Shown: positions 47,798 through 58,400 of the stretch, piece after piece
Position numbering within the stretch: position 1 is the first letter of the stretch
Layout of the letters: every line of letters begins with the position of its first letter
DNA from: Klebsormidium nitens
Taxonomy: Eukaryota; Streptophyta; Klebsormidiophyceae; Klebsormidiales; Klebsormidiaceae
Assembly: GCA_000708835.1 (NCBI GenBank)
Contig: DF237353.1
Span: 20,553-84,552 of the forward strand
Direction: 5' to 3'
Length of the DNA stretch: 64,000 bases
The notes under the pieces: generated by a model
Database searches by the model: none
The model's input: the letters and a program-made list of their open reading frames with translations, nothing else
Told to the model about the DNA's origin: nothing
Position numbers and translations under genes: made by a program

Positions 47798-49819
47798 GTT
47801 TCAATGTAAATTTTAGCACGCGGCACCCTGGTTGAACCTTTCGCTTCAGCTGCTGCGAAGAGTGTGAAATTCTTGAATGTTTGCGTGCACTAGTACGATG
47901 CAGCTTTCGCTGTCTCGCCCTTAAAATTAATCTCCTGTGCACAGCGGTTAGTCTTCTCTGTTGCAATTGCTGCGGTGTGTGCATCGTATGCGGGTGTGCG
48001 CCGTGCTCCTTCCTCAGCCTTCTTCATCACCCACTTCGTGCATGCATGCGGCGCTTGCCGGCTAAGCTAGCCAGGCTAGCACAGGCCGCCTTGGCTTCGA
48101 ACAGGAGCCGAACTGGGGCCGAACCGCAGCATTCCGCTCCGAACTGGCGGACGAACCGGAGCTGGGCTCCGGTTCCGAGCCCGGTTTCAGACAGAACAGG
48201 AACCCGCTCACGCGAACCGGCTCTTGTATGCACCTATCTAACCACGTGGGTCTACTGGACCTTACAGTTGGCTCAAAGCTCGGAAAGAATCTGCTAACCG
48301 TTTTTAGCAGCTTTTTTGGTCGATGCGAAATTGCGAAACCTTATGAGTGTTGGAGTTTCACAGCCCGACTTCAGATCTTCAAGTAATCCTCGACCATGTG
48401 CGGCAATCTGTTGCGTCTTTCGAAAAGTCGAGTCGGGAAAGTCATGCGAGCTAATGTCGTATGCAGTGGGTTGTTATGTACTTCGTAACCGGCCCGGGCC
48501 TGAGATAGTGGACTCGCACTTTCTTACCAACTACGTTTACCCGCGGCCGGTTGGCCGGTGATCAACTGGTTATGAGAGGGACTCTCGCCTCGCATGCACA
48601 TCGTCTTTGGCTGTAACCCGACCCGTAGATCAACACACTCCATGTGATTCTTCCCCACGTGGAATGGGCTCACTCGAAACGGGATCAAGGTGCACGGATG
48701 TTGCGGAGCAAGCACAACTTCGCGCTTCTGCGCCGGCGCCACAGTCACGGCGTCATGCAGGTCGAGCAGTAAGAACCAGCCAGAGCAGGGCCACGCTGCG
48801 CAGGCTGCTTAGGAAGACATCTGGAAGAGGCTAGGATTGTCGACTTCATTGCTGCAGGGCGGCATTGGCAGCGACCATCAATCTAGTCGTGGGCACGCGC
48901 GCACGAACTTTTCTGGCGGCGCTCCCTGCCCACCTGTCGCGAAGCGGGTCCTCTGTGGGCTTCTCCGCGCGCACGCGCGGAGTGGTGAAGAAGCAGCGGT
49001 GAGCCTGCAAAAGCCGATTCGAGGAGAATGGGCGCTAAGCATTTTGAGCGGGAAGCTCATTCCAAACCTACACTTGTGCGTTTCTGACCGCGCCTACTCG
49101 TTGGGCCACAAAGTAGGGTCCCGTACAGAGGCAGTTTGTATCAGCTTTGTGGCAGTCAGCAGAGTGCATGAATCTATCTGACGAGCGCACGCGTCATGAT
49201 ATCTGCTGCCTGCCCAAATGACCAGAGTCGGGCATTTTCTCCCTCTCTTCCTCTGCTCTTCTTGCAAGTCCAGAAGAAAGTTGGGCTTAATCCTTCATAC
49301 TCCGATCCAACATGATTTCTACGTTGGCAAGAATTTGAAACTTTGCATCATAATCAGAGAAGAGTGTATCACTAATTTGGAGCGTATCTGCTTTGAAATA
49401 CTAACATCTGAAAAGGACCCACCAGCGATCTTAATGGTCTTGTCTAGTGCTTCAAATTTTGGGTGATACTTTCGAAACCTCCTTTTGCTGAAGATGCAGT
49501 TTCTTTCAACTCGACTGAGCGGATCATGTACTCTATCCTACTGATTCTGAAAGGCATAGTTGTCTCGTAGGTTTCAGAACACTTGCGAAAAGTTCTTCGC
49601 TCCGCGGTTCCCCTCATAGCAGCTTATCCCGACACAATGGTCTGAAGCTCTCCTCTCATGGGCTGAAAAGTCGCTCATTGATGCAAGAAAAATCAACACA
49701 ATTGACGAACTCTGCGCACCCTCCCCAAAATTAGAATCTGACACGTCTTCCCGTCGCTCCGTTCCGTTCCGTTTGAACCATGCCATTCCGCTCAGATTGA
49801 ACGTAGCATTACTGGTTCG
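47798..49819. other. Divergent intergenic region
   Basis: 2 kb between the second MYND gene and the WWE/ART-like gene starts. It holds a GAACCGG-rich block (48090-48230) with a perfect hairpin at 48153-48175. No coding region recognised. Confidence 0.5.
48153..48175. repeat. Perfect 10-bp inverted repeat, 3-base loop
   Basis: GAACCGGAGC, then TGG, then its exact reverse complement GCTCCGGTTC. It sits in a block with several further GAAC(C/T)GG and CCGAAC words within 100 bases. Could be a palindromic protein-binding site or a hairpin; nothing else supports either. Confidence 0.8.
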
Positions 49820-52258
49820 ATGACAGCTGTTACGATGGCGACGACGCCCGAAGCCCCGCCCGCCTTCAAGGGCGGTCCGCATCTGACGGTCAGCTGGAGG
49901 CGTCCCGGTTCCAAAAAGTGGCAGCCGTTCGAGGATAGCCTCGGACCCGCCATCCTTGCGGCGACCGCGTCGGGACAGGCGACCTTCCAGCTGGAGGAGT
50001 CCCTGCGGAGGTCGCCGCGACTCAATCCAGAGGAGAGGAAAGCGAAGCGCGCGCGCGCTTCTCGAAGGTGATGAAAGTAATTCGCATTATTTTGGCACGA
50101 AGGCTGTCAGATCATGGCTGACGAAACGGCTTTCAGTCATTCGGCGGACGGCTTTGAGAGCGAATGTTTAGAACCTGGTTGAACGGAATTTGAAGTTTTC
50201 TCTCGCTTGCTGGAGTCAGAAGTCGCTCAAGGATCACTTCCAAAGAATTCATAGTACCCCACAAATCTACAAACTCTCAGTCAACGAAGCAAAGCAAGAC
50301 AACTTATAAGACTTGCAGGTCGTTCCCCTTCGCGTGGACGAAAAACATTCGAAATTTCCCCAACTTGCATCAATTTTCCTAAACAGAGCCGGAAGAATAG
50401 AAAGAGCCTGATACTGCGCGTTGTTTGACTGCACTTGAAGCCCTTGAGAGCCAGTCTAGCCAACAAGGCCCTCTACCCTAAGGTTTCCGCGTCGCATATG
50501 ATGCTGACAGTCGACACAAAATGATCCTTTTCTTTCTTGATCAGATCCTCGAAGGAAGTGGACCTTGTGGTGACGCTCAAGACAGACCGCAACGGGTGTC
50601 CGGCGTCGAACTCGGAACGCGCCGTTCGCTGGGGCTTCTCTTCGACGTGCAGCTTCGACCGGCTGCCAAGAACTGCGCGCGCTCTTGCGGCCATGATCGC
50701 GGATTGCGAGGCGCCGAAGAAACGACAGGTACAAATAGAGAAAGACGTTATCGCCGACTTGAGCTTTAATGCGGAGTGCAAGCAGAAGGAGTTCTTTCCA
50801 AACATGTTGGAAGTCTATCAGTTGATGCTGCACTGGGCGCTCGGACCTTTTGTCAAGTATCGACTTGCTTTTTGTTGAAGACTCTTCCGCAAGCAGTATT
50901 GTTGGACGACGAACCTGTGCACGTATTCAGATGCCGTTTGCTTTGCGGATCATGCAAGGTCTTCGTTTTCTTAAGTGCGCTTAATCCTCTGTATTTTAGT
51001 CCAGCTCGCACTTTCTTACTTTAAGATGGAGTTTGCCGTCATTTCCCACTACTTGATTGAACTCTTGCAAACCTCCTCGGTTCGGGAACCGCTCGTTGGA
51101 TGGTATCACCAAGAGATACCGGAGTTGCTAGGATGAAAGTTTGCAAAGCATCAACTCTCAGAGATGCCCTGACCACTGAAAATATGTAATTCTGCAAGGC
51201 TAACTAGATTCGCTCAACGTGTAAAGCTCGCTTAGCTTTCTGCTCCGCTGTTGCAGCTTTGGCATTCCTTGCAACTTACGCTGGACTTATTGGTGCCGTC
51301 TTTTGCAGGTCCTCTCCGAATTGCTCGATTTCCTGACGTCTGAAGAGCGCATCCACAAATTCCTGTCCGAAATAGACTTCGCCGCCAATCCCGTTCAGTG
51401 GTTTCCCTCACTGACGGCATGCGCCGCGAAAACCGGGACCCTTCGGATCTCGCGGATCACCGTGAACGCGCGCGCGCGGCCCGGAGGCGCGCTGTACGCG
51501 CGATTTCTGGACGCGATGGCACGACACGTGGCAGACCTGGGAGGTAGGTAGCCACTCTTTCTGCGCTAGAAAGCTTTTAGATAGATTGAAGCGTGGATGA
51601 AATTCAGCTCTGCGAATGTATTCCCCCCCTCTCCATGAGTGCCGCGGGCGAGACCTTCCATGGGCACCGAAAAGACATGCCCAGAAAGGGCCAATTGACA
51701 CCTGGATAAAGATACACACATTACCCAGCTTTCAACAGCATCGAGCATGGTTGATCCAACGGAAAAGACGCAGCAAGAGATCATATGTATCACAGCTCGT
51801 TTCTGGGACACGTTCATGATCTGAGTACTTGCGCAGGGTGTCCCCCAGAGCTCGTGAACAGTGCGTAAGCAATCGTGCCTGCAGATGCGCTCCGGTCACT
51901 CATGGGCTCCGACTCTCAGAAGATGGCGCCGCTCCTTTTCGCCTTCCACGGCACTCCGCCCCCCAACGTTCCGTCCATCTTGGAGAACGGAATGCTGCCG
52001 GAAAAGAGAATAGCGAGCGGCGGGGACTGGTTCGGAACGTTACCGTTCGCGAGCTTGAGTTACTGCCAGAAGCAGTGGGGCTGCGGTGTCATTGGGGGGC
52101 CTCCGTTCCGGCTGATCCTGTTCCTGCTTCTTCCGGTTCCGTCAGCTGTGCTCTCTGGAACGGAAAGTTGGGTGACCGTGGGCATTAACGTGCTCTCCGA
52201 CCCGCGTTACGAGCTTCCACTCTGCACCGTAGACATGGAGTGCGACGAGACGAAATGA
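49820..52258 (+). CDS. Probable WWE-like plus ADP-ribosyltransferase-like protein, 346 aa
   Basis: Exons 49820-50067, 50545-50728, 51309-51543 and 51885-52258; phases 2, 0, 1 fit exactly (1041 nt). The C-terminal 120 residues carry a PARP/ART-like pattern: FHGTPPPNVPSILENG (His244), GDWFGT, SLSYC (Tyr282), a hydrophobic strand RLILFLLLP, and near the end VLSDPRYELP. The N-terminus (VSWRRPGSKKWQPFED then a GQATFQL strand) resembles a WWE domain, the usual partner of ART domains in RCD1/SRO and PARP11/12-type proteins. A basic run KAKRARASR follows. The third catalytic residue (Glu) is not evident, so activity is doubtful. The identification rests on motif spacing only, not on alignment. An alternative start is the ATG at 49835. 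Confidence 0.55.
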
Positions 52259-53175
52259 GAACACACGCTTGTAAAAGTATAGGCGGAGAATGTTCTAGGA
52301 CACTAAAATTAGTGCCATGCATTGTTGGATGCATAGGCGGGCAACTTAGCAAGCACAACAGTGCGCACCACGTTCCGAGTTCAAATGTCTTCAACTGTCG
52401 ACGGACACCAACGAATGCAAGCACGATCCTTCCGCGTAAGCGTGGTTCTTAGATTTCGCTTTCTGATCCAACGCCGTTCCGTGGAATAAGCATGCACATG
52501 ATTCGCGCAACAAGTGATCGCTTTACATGATAAGATGCCTGATTGAAGGATACAGCTTTCTGAACCTACTTGACATTCACGTGGCATATTCTAACCAATG
52601 GAAATACAATGGGTTTGCAATACGTCGTATGCAAAACTAGACGGAATACTACGTCATTTCAGATCAATGATCACAATCCCAAGTTTGACGCTTGTGCCAA
52701 ATTCATCCATTTGTCAATGCTCGATGTCGCAAACTTACATAACAGAGAAAGGAACAACGTATATGTGTCCGCTTCATTGAAGCTATTGCTCTATTGCATG
52801 CCATTGACTCGGACGTATGCCCTGCAGTGATCATGCACATTCAGGGTATGTAGTACGTGTACCTTACCGTACAATCAGTCCGTGTTGCAGGGCTGAGGTC
52901 ACAGTAAACTTCAACCACAAGACGCGCTCTTTGCAGCGATCGCAACAGTTCGGGCAGCCCTCCAGTAGGAAGCTAGCCCGCCTCGCGGGGGCAGGCTGCC
53001 GCGGCCGGCCGCAACTCAAAGGGTTTCCCGGTAGGAACCTGCAAACCCGCCGATCCGGGGCGTACGCGGTCGGCTACGCGCATGTGCCGACTAAACAACA
53101 TCAGCTCCAATGTTTTGTCGAACTCCTGAACGAGCGGGTAAACGCGTGATTTTGTTCAACTTCTACAAATGAAAC
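52259..53175. other. Intergenic, no gene seen
   Basis: 0.9 kb between two plus-strand genes. AT-rich middle part with CATGC words; a GC-rich patch near 52970-53040. No coding or RNA gene recognised. Confidence 0.5.
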
Positions 53176-54000
53176 ATGGGTCTTTCTTCCTCCTGCCCTG
53201 CTGCTGGCGCGCGGTCTCATGCTGGCGGCATAGCTCCCGAGGACCTTCGGATTCAGAAAGGCAGCTCTGATGCTTGTCAAGGGGATCATCCCAAGGCAGA
53301 GGAAGCTGCAGCCGATCCCATGACGCCCGCTCCTTCGGTTGTCATTGTTTGGGTTCTCAGTGAATTGTTTGAAGTTCCGTGGCAACCAAATGAGGTTGAG
53401 AGGCTGCGGCGCGAGGTTCAGTTGGAGGCCCATGCAGTGCGGCTGGGGAAATCCTGGGAGACGTATGGGGACACGTTTGTCAACTCTTTTGCCAAGGAGC
53501 TGATGTTGTGCGTACAAGATGTGAGCCATCAACACAGCAACCTAAGTGCGTTGACTGACTTCCTCGCGCGGCTCTTCGGCGCTTGTCCAAGCAATCCAAG
53601 CTTACACATCAGGAGGGGTTCACAGGAGCTTTGGCCTTCTGTTCTGGAGGAGTTCCGCCGGAAGCACGAGCAGTTGTCTCAAGGAACGGAACGGGCGGCA
53701 CCTGCAACAACGCGCTGGCGAGAGAAGAGTCTGGAATTCCTCCGTCATCTGGACTACTCGATTCCTTATATTGGCACTGGGGACGAGGTTTCTAACGAAG
53801 TGTCGAGAAGGTTGAGAGGAGCGGTCGAAAAGGTCAGGGCAGGGCTGTTGAATGAGAAATCGAAGATAAGACAAGCGCAGGAAGAGGTAATTGAGGAAGC
53901 TGAAGAAGCGCAGATGAGAGCCAAACGGGCGCTGGTCAAGGCTTCTCTGGAGAAGGCGCCCTGGGAAAAGGGAGCATTGTCAGGCGAGAGGAGGATTTGA
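53176..54000 (+). CDS. Unrecognised intronless protein with possible N-myristoylation site, 274 aa
   Basis: Not recognised. One open frame starting MGLSSSCPAAG. Gly2 and Ser6 fit the N-myristoyltransferase pattern and Cys7 could be palmitoylated, suggesting membrane anchoring (inference). A hydrophobic-helical core follows (VVIVWVLSELFEV) with no true membrane span. The C-terminal third (RRLRGAVEKVRAGLLNEK through QEEVIEEAEEAQMRAKRAL) is highly charged and helical, a likely coiled coil. No zinc, kinase or other catalytic motif is seen. Its lack of introns contrasts with most neighbours. It could be a lineage-specific signalling scaffold; there is no further evidence. Confidence 0.58.
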   Translation: MGLSSSCPAAGARSHAGGIAPEDLRIQKGSSDACQGDHPKAEEAAADPMTPAPSVVIVWVLSELFEVPWQPNEVERLRREVQLEAHAVRLGKSWETYGDTFVNSFAKELMLCVQDVSHQHSNLSALTDFLARLFGACPSNPSLHIRRGSQELWPSVLEEFRRKHEQLSQGTERAAPATTRWREKSLEFLRHLDYSIPYIGTGDEVSNEVSRRLRGAVEKVRAGLLNEKSKIRQAQEEVIEEAEEAQMRAKRALVKASLEKAPWEKGALSGERRI

Positions 54001-55429
54001 GGCAACTTTGGAGATGGCATGAGTAAAGATGTTTTTGTGTAATTGAAAGGACCTCCTGACGCTTGTAGTGGTACCAAACGGCATGTGTTGCAAATTTTCG
54101 GGCATGAACACGGGCGACGGCGTAAGTGTCAATTCGCCGTTGATTGATTCTGGAAAGAGGTAATCAACGTGAAACTGATCATGGTGTTAACGCTGGGTCA
54201 TGGCATGCAATGTTTGCCTACTAATCCGGGTGTCTAGCTCTCTGTGAGTTGCATGCCTGAATTGGAAGCCAAACAGCTTGACCTTCAATTGAACCTGTAC
54301 GTCGTTGCAACCCAAATACAACAATGTGTGATTGAAGCTCTACCACGCGCACATGTGCACCATTACAGAGAGTCCAATCCTCGAACTTTGTGCACTAGTC
54401 TATAGGAGTTCGGCCTTTGTTGGCAGTTTCCAACTAGACGAGATATTGTAGGTATATTTGTGAAATATGAACACGAAGCCTTCGTAGACATGACGCGCAC
54501 TACAGTGTGCGGCGGCTCAGATTCGGTCACGTTAAACGAAGCTACAAGGATGAGTCAACTAAAGTAGATATGAGCACAGTAAGGCTCTGATCTCAACCTG
54601 GGACGGGTGGGCCGTTAGGTCATGCGGGTTTAGGGCCGTGGCTATGGGTGCCCTAGCGGAGCAGGTGAACGTACGGGCCTGTGGTTTCAGTTGTTAGTGT
54701 TAGCCTAGTTTACAAAGCTTACTTTTGCTACATGCATGACATATAGAGACATGCCGGTTGACCTCAGTTGACGGCCCGAATTGAAAGCGCGTATAAGCTT
54801 TGCGGCCTGCCAAGCTGACCAGCCGTTATGATGATTCCATCATGATTGGCACGTGGAATTTGATGGGCCCGAGGCTTCTGAGCGGACCGGGAAATGAGCT
54901 TTGGAGCCGGAGGAATCGATCTTTGCGGGCTACATCCAAGTACATGTGTCGGTCTGCAAGATGAGATAACGTCTGATCTTGTACTGTAGCTGGATTCATA
55001 TACCGAACCTTCCGAAGGTTCACCGTGACTATGACAGGTTGACTATAAGATCCGCCCTACGCCATGCACTGACCGGACGACGCCCCATGAAGTAGGCTTT
55101 CCCCACTGATTCGAGCTGTATCAAAATCAGCACCGTCTGAAATCACTTACGATGTAGATACAAATAGGACACATCATCCGTCTAGACGTGTGCTTAACCC
55201 AGCACGCCACTGCGCAAAGACTTTCTCCTCAAAGCGCCTCATTGAAATCTATTCAAAAGAATGAAATACAGCTCGTGCTCGGTGATGACGAGCAGAACGT
55301 AGTGGTCGACACCGTTTCCCTTCTCCCTAAATGCCTTGATAATGGTCTTCTAATTTACTTACAAATCAGCGGCAAGGTGGAATCGAAACTTTGCCGGCTG
55401 CGCCTGCAAACTTTGCCACGTGGCGACAA
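54001..55429. other. Intergenic, no gene seen
   Basis: 1.4 kb between the convergent ends of the myristoylation-candidate gene and pyruvate kinase. No coding region, RNA gene or long repeat recognised. Confidence 0.55.
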
Positions 55430-58400
55430 CTAAATGGCCTCGTCATCCGACTCCTGGTCCATCTTGCGGACTGTCCGCACCTGGATGTGGTGCGTCGATT
55501 CGGACCGCCAGATGGGCTGCCGGCCGCTCTGGACTAGAGCCACGTCCTCGCCCGGCTTCACCATGCCACGCGACTGCAGAGCCGGCAGAAGACGTCAGGA
55601 TCAAGCTGACGTCACCTTGACTTAGCGCCAGACTCCGAGCATTTTCGCTTGATGCCGAGCAGCAAAAGGATTCGCCTCAGGAACGCCGTCCAGATCATTG
55701 CCCGAAATCTCTGCTAAGAGATGTCTGGCAGGCTCCTGATCTCAACCATTCGATGGGCGCTCCGGAATCGGATCAACGAGATCCCCTCAGAGAGACAATC
55801 GGCGCAGCACAAGCAAACAGAACACAAGAAGCGGGGAAGAAAAGCGGGGTGAGAATCCTCTCACCAGGAGTATCTTGATGGCCTCTGAGAACGTCTCCTC
55901 TGCGTCGGAAGAGAACTCGAGATAGAGCGCGCGCACCCCGTGGTATAGTGCGAGGCGCTGCTGCACGCGCTTGCTGCACGACCACAGAGCCGAATGCTGT
56001 CAGAGCAGGCGGTTCAAAATCGTACCGTTCCCGGGCAGGCAACAACAGGAAAGCCTCGCCCTACTTATTGGTCTCGCCAGTGGGTTACGCGAAGCCGGAA
56101 GGGGCAAACCCGTATCGTTCTCAAACCCGTATCATTCTCAGCACGACCGCAGCAGAGAAGCCTCGCCGACTTTTTTGGCCGTGCCACTGACTCCACGAGC
56201 AGAGAGAGAGAAGCGGAAGACCTGAGAAGAAGAGACACTGATGCAGTACAATAGACTGACTCATTAGTCAGATGCTACAGTACAGGGCCTTGAGGCAATT
56301 TAGCCAAAGGCAAACGCGGAGACGCACACAAGGCATGACGAGCTTGAATGGACCACTTACTCTGGACTAGGCGGTCTATTCAGCAATGCAATCACTGGCA
56401 ACCGCCAGGATTTCACCAGTTCTCCGCTCAATTTGACCAAGTCTGTTCCTTGTAAAACTCGGATGCCTTGATCAACACAAGACAGCGCCTCGTCGCTAGA
56501 CAGTGTACACATGGCGCTGTGGTCCTGCCAAACGTAAGAACTGGGGATGCTTTTCCAGGGGGCGACAGTCTCACTCGTTCGTGAAGGCGAAGGTGGTCCC
56601 GACGGGGCGGTAGTGCGAGAGCAGCATGGCCATGAAGCCGCTGCGCGTAAACACCAAAATGGACGCGCCCAGCGTGTTGCTCATGATCGTCGCGTGGAAC
56701 GCAAACATCTCGCTCATGTGGTTCTGCAAATAGCGCGGCAGGGAGACATGTTATCGCCAATGTCTCGAGAGTTTGTATGGGAGAACTCAACTACGGTGAT
56801 GCGCGCATACTTCGTGACGGGACACTGGATAAGCAAGTCAGCAAGGGAAGGCCTTTTCGTGGCGGGACGGGCCCCTGTCTGTAGGGATTAGTATCGACAG
56901 TCCACTTCGGCAGCCGGTCCACACGTGCCGAGATGGGCGCCCCAAACAAAATCCCGTATGCTTGTGCTCGAAATCCGAGCTGAATCATTATCACCTTGAG
57001 CTGACGTCAGCAATTTCGAAGGGCAACCGTGCACTGAACGACTTAGCGATAACGCGGCTCAAGGACGATTCATACAAACGACACCAGCTAACATCAGCGG
57101 TTCGTCATCCAGGCGTGGCGCTCACCTTGAAGGCGCGGCCCAGGTTGGGGGGCGCATGCGTCTCGGGCATGGTGGCCTCGGTCCTCATGGCCACGGTGTG
57201 CATCACCTTGACCGCCTTCAGGGGGTACTTGCCGTGGGCAGTCTCGCCTGGTAATAGAAGGGGCGTTCTTAGAAAAGGGTGCCCTATGCTTCGGAGACTC
57301 AGAAAAAAAGGCTTGAAACGATCAGAAAGAACAATCGAGGTGTTGGCCTAGGGAGGAGAATGAGAGAAATGGAAACCTGGATCACAGAAAGTGGCATGCT
57401 GCTTTTGTCACCGCCATCTGACTTGCAGCCCCGCTGGGCTCGCCCACGAAGGAACTCACAACAAAGTCCTTATAACCCCCAATCTCAAGCTGGATTGTAA
57501 GGTTCCGTCATTTCGCCAGCAATACAAGACACGGTCAGCTCCCGAACCAACTTCCGGTCCAACTCCCACGTTCACAACCACTTCCAAACCAAACCACCTG
57601 ATATTTGCAAGGCTTCTGAGGCCAACCCTGACAGCATGACGGCGTCCTGTCAAATTGCTCCCCCAACCTCCAACCGCTGAATGTCGCAATCTCACCACTC
57701 ATGCTCCTGCATCCAAACCTCACCTGACAGCATGACGGCGTCCGCACCCTCCCGGACCGCGATCGCAATGTCCGACACCTCAGCGCGAGTCGGCGCGGGG
57801 TGCACGATCATGCTCTCGAGCATGTTGGTCGCCACAATGACCGGCTTGCCCATGCTGCGGTTGATGCGAATAATTTCTCCCTGAAGCAGCGGCACCTCTT
57901 CCACCGGCAACTCTGCGCCCAGGTCACCGCGTGCCACCATCGCCTGTGGTTTAAAGTTTAGTTAGTTGCTTATTGGCCACGGGGAAACTCGTATTATGGA
58001 TGCTATCGCCTTGCAGCAACGGTGCCTCGTCCACTGGCAACTCTGCGCCAAGGTCACCCCGCGCAACCATTGCCTGTGGGGAGGAATCTGGTTAGCTGCT
58101 TGTTGGCCACGGCGACCCTCTTTCCATGGATGATCTGCAATGAACGAACAATGGCACTTTGCCATCAGCAATCCTGTGCCGAGGTCACCACGCCCCACCA
58201 TCGCCTGTGAGGACGACACTCCAGGTTTCTTTTGAGGCACTTTTAAGGTTGCGCGTTTTTTTCAAGCACCGTGTTGCTTGACAACAGGACTTTTTCTGTT
58301 CCGGGTTGCAGCGGCGCCTGCCAACATAAGGGTCTTGATCTGAAGATTAAGGTCGAGACCGCATAACTCTATAAAAATCCAAGAGAACGTCTACAGCCCT

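Noticed and set aside
51839-51868. Using the acceptor at 51836 for the last exon of the WWE/ART-like gene
   Set aside because: That frame meets TAA within ten codons; the acceptor at 51884 keeps the frame and gives a continuous domain.
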